This document shows, piece after piece, positions 1 to 10,772 of a stretch of DNA of 64,000 nt (the first letter of the stretch is position 1; each line of letters opens with the position of its first letter). This stretch comes from Sphagnum magellanicum (lineage: Eukaryota; Streptophyta; Sphagnopsida; Sphagnales; Sphagnaceae), in assembly GCA_021904315.1 (NCBI GenBank), contig CM038919.1:1240001-1304000 (forward strand), in the 5' to 3' direction. Made by a program: the position numbers and the translations under genes. The notes beneath the pieces are model-generated. The model ran no database searches and had not been told where the DNA came from. It saw nothing but the letters and a program-made list of their open reading frames with translations.

Positions 1-140
1 GCCTAAACTTATACATACTTAAATTATTATACTTAATATATCTACATAGGCTATGTATAATAATATTATGTGCCTCTAGTATTAAGGTTAACCACATGCT
101 AACTACTTATGCTAACCTAAACTAACCTAAGTTAAAATAA

Positions 141-510
141 CCATGGCTAAACTAACCTAGGCTGAATAAATTAAAAGTTAAACTAACCATGACTAAATTA
201 AATTAGGCTAAAACTAACCATGGCTAAATTTATTAGGCTAAATTAATTATGGCTAAATTAAGTTAGGCCAAACTAATTATGGTTAAATTAAGTTAGACTA
301 AATTATTTATGGCTAAAATAAATTAAGCTAAATTAAATTAACATGGAATAAATATGGCTAAATGAAATTAAACCAAACCAATTATGGCTAAATTAAGTTT
401 GGCTAAAATATTTATGGCTAAAGTAAATTAAACTAAAACTAACAATGGCTATATTAATTATGTCTAAATTAAAATGTACTAAATTAAATTAAACTAAACT
501 AAACCATGGT
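141..510. repeat. Degenerate ~29-bp tandem repeat
   Basis: About ten imperfect units built on 'atggctaaattaagttagg' with spacing mostly 29-31 bp. It lies inside the CACTA-like element and belongs to its AT-rich core. No coding potential. Confidence 0.6.
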
Positions 511-1004
511 TTAAGTATATATTACAAGTTTTTAAATTTTATTTGTCAAATATATTTAAATATTTATTTTGGCAAGTAAAACTATTTTATTTTATTTTAT
601 TTGGAATTGTTTTCAGAAAATTTAAATTTGATTAAACAAAAAAATTATTCAGAATCAATTAATATGATAATATTATAATTTATTATAATTATTCATAATT
701 ATCAATAAATTTTTATTATAATTATAATGATAATCAATTATATATATAATATCAATAGGTATTATATATTTAAATTCTATTATTTATGTTAAAATATTAA
801 TGTAAATAGGCTACACAAATTAACCTCCAAGTACACAAACATCTTAAGCTAATTACTAGTTTGAACTGTATAATAATGTTAAAATCATATTTTCATTGAG
901 TATTTATAATTATTAAAAATATTCTACAATCATTTTTGAAGTGCAAAAAAAGAAGGAGTAATGAAAAATTAACAAGAAGAATAAGTTTTCCAAGTTACAA
1001 AACG

Positions 1005-1340
1005 TTTTTTTTTTTTTTTCTTTGGACCCCTCCTACTTTCAAACCTCATAACTTTCTTATTTCTTATTCATTTAAAACGATTTAAAATGATATAGGAGCG
1101 CCATCTAAAGTTCTACAAATTATGTTTGAACTTTAATAGCAAAAAAACAACATAAAAGGGACTTTCTGGGTGTTTAAGAATCGGCCTTTGTAGTGCTAAA
1201 TGGTTTTTATTCTGAGTTTTTGACCCCTTTTACTTTGGGGGGCCATAACTTTCTCATTTTTAATTTGTTTTTCACAATTTTTAGTGTGTTAGATGCGCCA
1301 AGAGGAGGGCTTCAAGTTTTGTTTGGACACCAGAAGTAAA
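1005..1340. repeat. Two decayed ~190-bp direct repeats
   Basis: The block 'cctactttcaaacctcataactttctta' (from about 1029) recurs in altered form from about 1225 ('ttactttggggggccataact'). Both are preceded by a poly-T/'gacccct' stretch and followed by a 'gcgcca' motif. Old duplicated sequence inside the CACTA-like unit, without recognisable coding content. Confidence 0.35.
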
Positions 1341-2269
1341 AAAACCCTCCCATGGCTGCTATACTTAATACATTAGTTGGATCTAATGTGCAACTAAATT
1401 GGTTCATGAAGTTTGCAATGGAATTTTTTATCCCATATCCTTTGGCTTCCAATTCTATTTGGCTCAGTATATAACTAGGAGCAATAACTTTATTGTAACC
1501 AAACACCAAATGCCATTGGGGATGAGTAAATAAATAAAGCTTGACCTCTATAAAATGGTTAATTTTAAAAATGAAATTGGATTGTTTTAATTTTACCTAT
1601 ATAGCCTAAACCTAGCTATGTTCAACCTACTTACATACATAAATAAACCTACTTATCTAATAGGGTTAATAATTACCTACCTACTTAGGCACACGTGTCA
1701 ACATCTTATTGGCCAAAAAATGGACGATTTAAATTTCATCAATTAATATTTAAAAATTTTTAAAAATAGGTAGGCCTTAATTGCCACGTGTCATCATATA
1801 ATTTGTGTTTAAAAATGACACATGTCAAATGGTCAATGAACGTTCCATGGTGTGCCACGTGTCATCATCTCAATGGCATTAAAGTAATTTTTAAAACTAA
1901 ATATTTAATTACAAAATAAAAGTACACGTGTTCGCATACAATTGGGTTAGCTAATTAACATGTAATGCAATGTGAACGCAGCCCCTGTAGTTGCATGCAG
2001 TCGCACGACCAACTGCTAGTATAGAGTATGGGTGAATGAAACCGTATAACCCAACCGTATGTACTTGTATTATACGACTGTTGCATGTAACTACAAATTT
2101 CATGCAACTTGTCTTAGGCAACTGGGCGAATTTCCAGTTGCATGTGTCGCATGCAACTGAAAACCAGTTGCATAAGATGGTTGCAAAATGCCAAATTTCT
2201 AGTAGTGGAGCCTGTAACGTTTTTAGCCTATAATGTCGCAAGCTGCAGCACTGCGAGCTTATAGCCCAG

Positions 2270-2394
2270 GAGCTTGCAACGCTTGTAGCGCTAAGAGCTT
2301 GCAACACTTGTAGCGCCAAGAGCTTGCAACGCTTGTAGCGCCAAGAGCTTGCAACGCTTGCATCGCCAAGAGCTTGCAATGCTTGCAACGCTGT
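2270..2394. repeat. 25-bp minisatellite, five units
   Basis: Five head-to-tail 25-bp units starting at 2270, 2295, 2320, 2345 and 2370, each built on 'gagcttgcaacgcttgtagc', with a degenerate half unit near 2254. It is more GC-rich than its surroundings. It sits between the CACTA-like end and the Gypsy gag region, so it probably belongs to the Gypsy 5' LTR or leader. Confidence 0.85.
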
Positions 2395-2671
2395 AACACC
2401 ATGTTGCCGTCAGCCATTGCCGCGGAGCTCACGGGTGTTCTGTGGTGCCATGACCTCCAACGTCACGTCCAATTTTCGTCTGTCCACGGACTTTTGTTGG
2501 ACTGTTATACTGTGTCCTGCATTCTGCCCATCTTACGTTTTACGTTTTGCATCCTGCGTTTTGCCGTCATGTCGTTTCATTCGACATCCATTCGTCATCA
2601 TTCATTCCCATGGACACATCGTATTCTTCAAATTGTACATTGTGTTAGAACTTTGTAGTTAGTTCTCTGTA

Positions 2672-4015
2672 TTGTTACAAAATTTTGTGGCATGGGACAA
2701 CACCATGTCCTTAGACGATGAAAGCACTACCACTCAGCTAGAGCCCAGGTATCAACTACGAAATAACACACAATCCTTTGAGCCGATTTCTTTAAGCTCA
2801 CGATCTTCACAACAGTACCATCAAGTGTCTACAACACCACCGTCATCAAATACAACTCCTACCAAGAATTCAAGTTCAGGTTGCACTACATCAATGGTAC
2901 ATCAGAGTCCATTTGGAGGGGCTCATCAGTGGGGTATGCCTATTGCCGCACCTACTTTCACACGATCATCGTATATTGCATTGTAAGTTGTGACCTCAAC
3001 ACCCATATACATCATGGAGGTCAGTAGTTCCTTTGGGTGAATTGAGAAGTTCAGCGGAAGGCTAGGTACTATTTCTTTGAAAGAGTTCAAAGCAATTTTG
3101 TCAACTGTGGTTTGTGAATTAGAACTCAAGTATGGCACTAATTACACCAAGGTGTTTGCATTCAAACAATTAGCCCGTTATGTGCACTATGAGGCATTGG
3201 ATGTTTATGAACAACATTCTGCAAGGATTTTGGGCGTCACCCAGATTCCCAATCTAGCTTACACCATAGCCATCGCCATCGCCTCTCAAGCTGCATTGCA
3301 AGTTGCAATTGCACATCATGGGACTGTGCCCAATAATCCAAACCTGGTACCTACCTCAGTAAACCTTTCTTCACAACAACTCATTGCTACTACTACAAAC
3401 ATTCCTCCCACCACCGATGCACCAACTTTTATTAATCCAGTGGGGGAATTCTTTTGAGTTTTTGAGCTAGAATTTTTAGTCAAAAGTTCTGAAAATTTTT
3501 TGTAGCTTGCCACCTTTTTTCGGCAGAAGGATGAAACCCTCAAGATGTTCAATAGGAGGCTTCTCAAACTCAAAGAGGATACCTAAAGCATCACAGACCT
3601 GGAAGCTACCCATCGGTATTTTCGTTCCTTGGAAGGTACTCCAACACTCCATGCACAAGTTTTGTAATGGGTTTTTGCAGAATTTGGAAACTCATATGCT
3701 TTACTACATGTGTACAACATTTTCGAAAAGCTAGAACTAGCTCATGCACACTATGAAGCTAGTACTATGAGGCCTCCATCACGTTCAAGGCCTTAGCCAA
3801 CACCAGTTGCACCAACTAGATCATCACATTCTTCTTCAAGGACTAAAATGATGCACTCGGTTACACCCATCCTACCTTCTTGCAACTACTGTGGCAATCC
3901 TGCCCACAAAGCTAATGAATGCAACATTCCTTCTGAGGATCTCTTTTGTGATTATTGTGGGAAAGAAAGACATCATAAATCAGTATGTTTTGCCAAGTTC
4001 CCAGAACGAAAGTAA
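2672..4015 (+). mobile_element. Gag region of the methyltransferase Gypsy element
   Basis: The translated region starts with a polar Ser/Thr/Gln-rich segment, continues with a capsid-like helical part (about 3040-3300) and ends with two zinc-knuckle-like Cys clusters near 3870-4000 ('CNYCGNPAHKANEC', then 'CDYCGKERHHKSVC'). Such knuckles bind nucleic acid in retrotransposon nucleocapsids. The solo LTR insertion follows about 90 bp downstream. Fossil. Confidence 0.75.
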
Positions 4016-4102
4016 CTCCGATTACAACGACAAAATCTGCTAACATCTTCTGCTATCCGTCAACCAAAAGCCAAGGCACTTCAGCCTTCCACTTAGGCTT
4101 TG

Positions 4103-5100
4103 TGACGCACTCCCAACTCCTTAAAGGGCTCAAATGTGAGCCCAAGTAGAAAATAGCGGAAAAGGAGGAGTCGGAGCACGCTCCTTAGCTCACAACCCTT
4201 TAAGGGGTAGAGGGGCGGGTTGGAGCTCCGGGATGGGACTAGGAAGAGTTGACAAGCTTGAGTCACTCACATGGGCCTGCACACAACCCACACAAAGTGG
4301 TTAGTGCAAAGTTGGAGCACCCTTGGTGCTAGGACGAGTCACGGGCAACACGGACACACAAGACTCACCACGGCCCGGACTTGGGGGAAGCCACCACTTT
4401 CCCCCTTATAGTATACTCTGTGACTCTCCACGGAGCCCACATCCAAATGGCTATTTTTCCCGGGACTCTCGAATGGGAGTCCCGAAATCGCGCCAAATGG
4501 GACTCTTGGGGCTTTGGAGCCCCATAACTTTGCGAGCAAACCTTCGATCGCAATGCGGTCTAAAACAAAGTTGTAGCTCTCGTCGAGAGCTTTCCAACAC
4601 TGTGTTGCACTCTTGAATCGGACGTCGGGAAGAGGTCGATTCCCGACTTTTAGTTGTTGGGAGTCAAATTGGCAGTTCGACTCCCGGCCCTTCTTTTGGC
4701 CATAACTTGTGTTTCAGATGTCCAAATGAGCAATGCGAGCCCATTTTAGACATCTACGCTCCAGGAGCTTTCCAATGATATAAAGAACGCCACAAGCCAT
4801 TGAGGTTTGACCCTTGCAATTGCTCTTTGAAGTTTTAGGAGTCCACCGGGACTCCATCTCCCCAAATGGGAGTTGCCTTGGGAGTGTGAGTGTTCACTCC
4901 CTCACACTCCCTCACACATTCTAACACTCCCGGGAGTATGTGATGTGACTCCCGGGCTTCCTCTTGCCTTAGCTCCCGGGCTTCCTCTTGGCCCACACTC
5001 TTGCAATGCCTTTGCCTTGATTCCCGGGCTTCCTTCCTCTTGGCCCGCAACCTTGCAACCCCTTAGCCTTGGTCGCGAGCCCAAAGCTAGGGTTGCGACA
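4103..5100 (+). mobile_element. Solo LTR, copy 1, with perfect 5-bp target duplication
   Basis: A 998-bp unit starting TGACGCACTCCC and ending GGTTGCGACA, flanked on both sides by CTTTG (4098-4102 and 5101-5105). TG...CA ends plus a 5-bp duplication are LTR-retrotransposon hallmarks. No internal domain is attached, so it is a solo LTR left by LTR-LTR recombination. It sits in the gag/linker region of the older Gypsy element. Homologous to 36703-37522 and, inverted, 29206-30110. Its last part has three copies of a 'CCCGGGCTTCCTCTTG' unit, which explains its greater length. Short open frames inside it are not genes. Confidence 0.92.
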
Positions 5101-6129
5101 CTTTGCCCACCAAGGGTAATTCCAACAAGAATGCTAAAAAGAAGGATCACAATGTTGACAAGAGGGAGGTGCTTCAAGCCCATGTAATTCAAGTTCAGAC
5201 TCTACAAAATGAACTCAAATAATTGAGGGCCCAATTTGCTAATTTAAAAGGCAAGTCCTCCCAACCAACTAGTCATGCCCAACCTGTACAAGATTTAGGA
5301 TCACGTGAGGGACCTCCTAGGTTATTCTATGGCCTCCCACATGATGCCATGGTTGGGGAGTATGTTCTTTCCACTCCACACAATTCTAGTCTCACACCAG
5401 AATTTGCTACTTCTTTTTGCCTTTCCTATGTCACAACACAAGAGGTTAATGTGGCACCCAAAGTTTCTGCCACTAGGCAGGTAATTCAGACTAATGGATT
5501 CGCATCTGGTTCAAGTCCTATTACCAGGGTTAGAGGAGCGTGAGTAATCATGCCACAATATTTTTGTCCTCTCAACACGGAAGAAGAACGCAACTTGTTG
5601 GCGAGGGGGGAGGAGACTACTACACCACAAGTTGTTAGGGCATCAAATTCCCGTGTCCCAGGAGTACATGTACATCAAGAAAACACATAATTTTCCATTG
5701 ATCAGCTTATGGAATGCCAACTTCAAATGCATGAAGTGGTGCAAAAGCTTGTGAGCACACCATTGTTTAGTTTTCAAGATTTGAAGCTAAGCACTAGGGA
5801 CATAATTGAAGTCCTAGAGGATACCCTGAACACTACATTAGGTCTTCTACCAATCCATGATCCACATGCTACAGAGGTCCCATCTAACACCTTAGAGAGA
5901 CATTCGATTGGCTCACGTGTTGTAGATGGCATTTATAATCTGGTCACTAGTTTTAGCATGGCAAAACTAGTGGGTTTTCCTACTTCTGATTTTACATTCA
6001 CATATCAGAAAGGAATTAAGAACACCTCGCTAGTGGATTTGCTACTCAGCAAAGGTGTTGTGGATAGCCATTTTCTCCACAAAGTCTCTCACTCATTTTT
6101 GAAGGTGGTGCCTAGTGAGAAAACTTCCA

Positions 6130-6260
6130 TCGCCACCGGAGTTGCCATTGTCGACAATACTGGGTCAGCAATCCAAGTGGGAGGACATACACCCATAGTG
6201 GTATTTCTTGACACAAGTGCCCAACTAGTGATTCTTGGAGTTTAATTCGCTAAGAAGATG
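6130..6260 (+). mobile_element. Aspartic protease segment of the Gypsy element
   Basis: Translation reads 'VVFLDTSAQLVILGV', matching the retropepsin active-site context (hydrophobic-hydrophobic-D-T/S-x-A followed by a hydrophobic strand ending in G). It lies between gag and the methyltransferase domain, as expected for Gypsy order. Fossil. Confidence 0.7.
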
Positions 6261-6769
6261 GGCATGTTTGACTCCAAACTACGGAAATCTATGTGGCAGA
6301 TTCGCACCGCTAATGGGAGCATAGAGGAGGTACTTGGGGAAAGCTCAGATTTGATTGCATGTAACTTCAATGAAGGTACAGATTAGGAGCTTTGCTTATA
6401 GGTCAAGTGTTTAATCACCAATGCCACCAGTTATGATGTGCTCATTGGGCAAGAAGCCTTGTTTCCACTTGGTTTCACAATTGATAACTGGTTCGAACAT
6501 ACATACTACCAAATGGATTGGGAGACTGATGGCCACCACCTGGGATACATACCCCTTGATTTACATGGGAACCATAGTCCTATGGTTCACCATTATATGC
6601 TCAAGGAAGCACACACCATTTCCTATATCCAACAAGATAGCCATGAGTGGATAGAGGGAGATGAAGAAGAGATAGCTTACACTCAAGCTACTAAAAGCTT
6701 GAGAGTGGTTCCTACTAACATTCAACATGGACTAGAGGTTTTGCAAAGGTTCTGTAGCCCACAAGCCCT

Positions 6770-7850
6770 TGGTCAAAGCTTTGTTTAGTTTTGAGAACAT
6801 GGAGAGCCATGGCGAACCGATTAAACCATTACTTCGTCAACTAATCACCTTGATACCACCTAAGGAAGGGATTACATTATTAGAGCTCTTTGGTGGTATT
6901 GGTACAAGTCTCGAAGCCTTATTACAGTCAGGGATGGTGGTTCGAAGGTATTTCTACATAGACATTGATCTTATTGCAAGGCAAGTGGCAACATAAAAAA
7001 TGAGGGAGTTCACAACAAGATTTCCACAACAGTTTACAACCACCGCATGGAAGGTTAGTTTCACATTTTTGCCCTTTGACATGTAACTAATTCAGAAGAA
7101 ACATATGGAATTATTTGGCCCCATTGACCTCATCATTTCAGGTTGGGAGTGTCAAGGATTTTCAACGGCTGGATTTGGAGAAGGCTTGAGTGACACAAAA
7201 TTTAATCTTTTCACGGACATGATATGACTGATCACATGGGCTCAATCCATTTCTCCTACACTTGGTTATGTAATTGAAAACACCCCTTCTCAGCTTGATC
7301 AGAGGGAGAAAGTCCAAGAGCACTACACATTGGTCAAACATTACCTTGGAGAGTTGCTCTTACTTGATGTGGCACAATGCAGTTCCTATGCCCACCAGCT
7401 GCACAACTGGTGGACCAACTTGGCACCACTCTTAGTTCTGCAGCTAGCTTTGAAATACACTATCAGAGACCCCAACCTACAGGTTTCTCACATATTGGAT
7501 GATCAAAGTTCTTGCCAACTAGTTATAAGATAAGAGAAACCTCCTTGGTTTTTTGCGAACACAATAGGAAAACCAAAATGTGCTTGGCCCACCTTTGTCT
7601 CTTTCCCAGGAGCACATGCCTTTCAAGGAGATGTACCAAGCCTGGTGTATCATCATGTTTCAGCCACTTGGGATGAACCAAGCCTAGAAGAAAAAAAAAG
7701 GGCTATGGGGTTCCAAGTTGGCACTACTAATCACACTAAGGTGACTAGATTGGAGCGTAACGCTCTACTGGGGAAAGGCATGGACCTGAATTCCTTTACA
7801 TGGTTGTTGGTAACTTGTGTAGTCTTTCAAATGTACACAACACTTGTAGT
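6770..7850 (+). mobile_element. Cytosine-5 DNA methyltransferase domain inside the Gypsy pol region
   Basis: Conserved C5-methyltransferase blocks appear in canonical order. Motif I, SAM binding: 'LLELFGGIGTSLEALLQSGM' (about 6880-6940), followed by 'YFYIDIDLIARQVA'. Motif IV, catalytic cysteine region: 'DLIISGWECQGFSTAGFG' (about 7120-7180). Motif VI: 'GYVIENTPSQ' (about 7265-7295). A motif VIII-like segment near 7390 ('SYAHQLHNWW'). Motif IX/X-like C-terminus: 'EPSLEEKKRAMGF' and 'LLGKGMDLNSFTWLL' (about 7675-7810). Such enzymes transfer a methyl group from S-adenosylmethionine to C5 of cytosine in DNA. The domain lies between protease and RT in one coding direction, so it was part of the element's polyprotein. 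Now a fossil with several breaks. The motif set is too complete and ordered to be chance. Confidence 0.87.
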
Positions 7851-8034
7851 TCTCATGATGCAACCACATGGCACCTCGACTAAGTACACTTGCTTATTTT
7901 CAACACTTTACATTTCACTCTTAGTGTTGGGGGGGAAAGAGGTACCATGTAATTTGACTCAAGTTGTGTTTAATACACCTAGAGGTACATTAGCTTCTGG
8001 AAAAATAATTACAACCTTTTACGAATCTACATAG

Positions 8035-8860
8035 TTGGATAGTGGTGAACCGAATACACCAAGTTCTTCAAACACACTTTCCAACTCCATTCCATGTGTT
8101 TCCAACTACCCATTCGTTATGGGGAACCAACTCACCAAGAAGGAGAGAGACCAGGTCACAGACTTGTTAATTAAATATGAAAATGTGTTCGCATTCTCAA
8201 TGAAAGACTTAGGTAGGTGTAAGACCATGCAATTCTCTATAGACCTTACAGATGAGACACCCGTCTATCGAAGGAGGCATAGGTTGAGCAAGCATGAGTG
8301 GGAACTAGTAGATGAAAGATGCAAAGAGCTCCATGAGGCTGGTCTCATTCAGCCATCGAAATCTGATTTCGCAGACACTATAGTAATACCAGCAAAGAAA
8401 GATTCAACTGGATTATGGACTGAGAAAAGGATGTGCGGGGATTATAAGCCTTTGAACCTAATTACACCTCAAGATAGGTACCCTATGCCCATCCCTGAAT
8501 AATTGTTTGATAGCATTGGAGATTTAAACATTTTCGCAATTGTGGATCTAAGGCAAGGTTTCAACCAGCTTGTGCTTACTGTGAAGGATCGCAAGAAAAT
8601 GACATTCCATGGAAGCAACAAGTTGTGGGAATGGCTTGTGATGCCCTTTGGATTGAAGAATTCACCTGTTTTCTTTTAGCAAGTTATGGACCAGGTTCTC
8701 GAAGGGGTAGATTTCTTGAAGTGCTACATAGATGACGTCTTAGTGCATGGCAAGGGACTCCTGCAGCATTTGGCTCATCTTGAAGAATTATTCAAGAGGC
8801 TCCACAAAGTCAATATGAAGGTCCATCTTAAAGAGTGTGAGTTTGTTGTCATTTCAATAA
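8035..8860 (+). mobile_element. Reverse transcriptase of the Gypsy element
   Basis: The translation shows the Gypsy RT lead-in ('YRRRHRLSKHEWELVDERC', 'MCGDYKPLN', 'RYPMPIPE'), a middle palm segment (about 8520-8680) and the catalytic 'YIDDVLVHG' box near 8725. These are RT motifs in usual order, directly downstream of the methyltransferase domain. Fossil. Confidence 0.92.
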
Positions 8861-9049
8861 TCTACCTTGGACATAGAATTTTACCAAATGGTATTATGGC
8901 TCATTGGGCCAAAGTAGTAGCCATTTTGGAAATGCCCAATCCTACTAATGTTCACACATTGAGGAGTTTCATCGGATTATGTAATTACTATAGATTTATG
9001 TCCAAGACTTCAGTACTATTGTTCATCCTCTCTATGCATTGTTAAAAAA

Positions 9050-9500
9050 AGATGTTGCTTGGACATGGAGTGATGAGGCTTAGGAAGCTTTCAACACACT
9101 TAAGGAAAAACTTTCAAAATTCCCCATTCTGAAAAGACTTGATTTCAACAAGGTCTTCATTCTACACACCGATTAGAGTGCTCTTGGTATTAGAGCTATT
9201 CTTGGCCAAATTGATGAAGAAGGCAAGGAATATGTTATCGCCTATGCATCTTGAAGTAACAACAAGGTTGAGAGTAACTACTTTTCATACGAGGGGGAAT
9301 GCCTTGTTGTTGTATGGGCCGTTATACATTTCAGGCCCTATCTTTATGGCACCAATTTCACTTTGTATATCGACCACCAGCCTATCAAGTGGTTGATGAC
9401 CAATGATAAACATACTGGTAAGTTAGTTCGTTGGGCGCTTATATTTCAAGAGTATGAATTCAAGGTTATTCACCGACCTGGTATTACACATCAGAATGCA
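9050..9500 (+). mobile_element. RNase H region of the Gypsy element
   Basis: Sequence after RT encodes RNase H-like blocks, including 'YIDHQPIKWLMTN' (about 9365-9405) and 'GKLVRWALIFQEYEFKVIH', the segment that precedes the integrase linker in Gypsy elements. Fossil. Confidence 0.8.
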
Positions 9501-9739
9501 AATACCATGTCATGGAGACCTCTCACTACCTCTGAAGATTTTTCAGAAGCCAGGCAAGATTTTGACCAGATTCCAAAAATACATGTATCTGATGCATCTA
9601 ATTATCTTGCACTACTGCAATGTAACCTGGTTGAACATCCCATTATGGATATATGGGAGGACTTGGACACTCTGAGGTTTCTTCAACATGGGGAATACCT
9701 TCCCCAAGTTACATCAAGTTTGCAAGATCGCGTACAATA

Positions 9740-10200
9740 ACGATCCAAACGCTATTCATGGAAAGACAATCACCTCATCTGATGTTTACCACAAGGCGAC
9801 AAAGTGGTTCCATCACCACATGAACGCCCTAGTCTTATTCAAAAGGTATACTCAAGGCTTGGACATTTTGGAGTTAAGCGTACTTATAGCCTTCTTGCTC
9901 CTCATTACCATTAGAGAGGTATGTATGTTCAAGTTTGAGACATCATTGCTAGGTGTGAACAATGTGATAGAGTGAGAACTTTTTTCTCTTCTCGATAGCT
10001 CACGCTTTCTCCACTCCCTATTTAGGGCATGTTCTATTGTTGGTCATGTGATTTAGTTAGAGAGTTACCACAAACCTCCAAGGGTAATGTTTACATCATG
10101 ATTATGATTGAGCATTTTTCAAAGTGGGTTGTATACATGAGAATTTCATCTCAGCCTCCTCTTGTGCATTGTATATATATTTGTGCGTGCATCTCTTTTT
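9740..10200 (+). mobile_element. Partial integrase of the Gypsy element
   Basis: The stretch encodes an HHCC zinc-binding-like segment (about 9910-9975) and the start of the catalytic core ('MIMIEHFSKWV', about 10100-10130). Recognisable integrase sequence then fades, so the element is truncated on its right side before any 3' LTR. Fossil. Confidence 0.7.
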
Positions 10201-10312
10201 GGTTGATTAGTTTATACCTTTGACTGACTTTAGTCTTTTTGTTAGTAAAGTTTATTACGGATTTACACCCTTATGACACCGTACGTCACGACACTACACG
10301 TCACGACAACAC

Positions 10313-10762
10313 CAATGTTGGGTGGTTATTTGGTTTGGTATATTAAAATCCTTGATTTTGGTTCAAGTTACTTATAATTGAGTTTAATTTTTGAACTAGA
10401 ATTGGAACCAAGTTTAAAGCCATATTTGGTTTCAAAATTGAAATTAAAATCCAAACTTGAATCTAAAACTAGATTTTGATTTTTTGAAAAAAAGAAATTT
10501 GAGGAAAAATGGTTTGGAATTGGGGGTTAACTAATATTTACTACCAATTTTGAACTAAGTTGTTTGAAACTACAAGCAAGTCTAATTTCCAAAACCAAAC
10601 TTGGAATCAAAATTTAAATTATTATTTTTCAAGAACTAAACCAAAATCGGACTTTATGTTCCATTCTTTTGTGGAATTGTAATCATAATTAGGTTCAATT
10701 AAAATTGTTTTAAAGAACCGAAACTAAAAGTTTTTTTTAGAAAGCAAGAATCACCCAACACC
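10313..10762. mobile_element. Decayed hAT-type MITE
   Basis: Left end CAATGTTGGGTGGTTA and right end TCACCCAACACC form an inverted pair closely resembling the ends of the MITE at 17176-17854. The interior is rich in 'gaactagaattggaacc'-type words, as in that copy. No clean 8-bp duplication flanks it, but the 9-mer ATTTACACC occurs at 10261-10269 and 10764-10772, so its left boundary may be disturbed by about 43 extra bases. Confidence 0.5.
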
Positions 10763-10772
10763 AATTTACACC

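Larger units (their letters stand above)
1..2207. mobile_element. CACTA-like non-autonomous DNA transposon (right part)
   Basis: The stretch ends at 2207 in ...TTTCTAGTAGTG, the reverse complement of the plant CACTA terminus CACTACTAGAAA. Inside it the order is a 'cctaacc/ggctaaatta'-rich block (1-510), an AT-rich block, several 'ccacgtgtcatcat' copies (about 1690-1880) and a block rich in 'gttgcatgcaac' (about 1990-2190). The elements at 30134-31680 and ending at 43595 have the same kinds of blocks. No left terminus is visible, so the element probably starts before the window. No transposase was found. It abuts the left end of the Gypsy element. Confidence 0.5.
2208..10260 (+). mobile_element. 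Ty3/Gypsy LTR retrotransposon carrying a C5 DNA methyltransferase (broken fossil)
   Basis: Parts in order: possible leader/LTR remnant (2208-2670), gag with two CCHC-type knuckles (about 2672-4015), an inserted solo LTR (4103-5100), further gag/linker sequence (5101-6120), aspartic protease (about 6130-6260), a cytosine-5 methyltransferase domain (about 6770-7850), Gypsy reverse transcriptase (about 8080-8850), RNase H (about 9050-9480) and an integrase part (about 9740-10200). Protease-RT-RNaseH-integrase order is Ty3/Gypsy order. No paired LTRs are visible and both ends look eroded. It is clearly broken (more than ten breaks) and old. The methyltransferase between protease and RT is not part of ordinary plant Gypsy elements. 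Confidence 0.9.

Noticed and set aside
1951-2388. 145-residue open frame on the minus strand
   Set aside because: It runs through the 25-bp minisatellite and the CACTA end; its Leu/Ala/Ser periodicity reflects the repeat.
2660-2710. Possible primer-binding site near 'tggcatgggacaac'
   Set aside because: The match to the initiator-Met tRNA complement is too weak, and no LTR boundary could be placed beside it.
4323-5192. Several overlapping open frames on both strands
   Set aside because: They lie almost wholly within the solo LTR, are GC-biased, and similar frames recur in the other solo LTR copy at 36907-37655.
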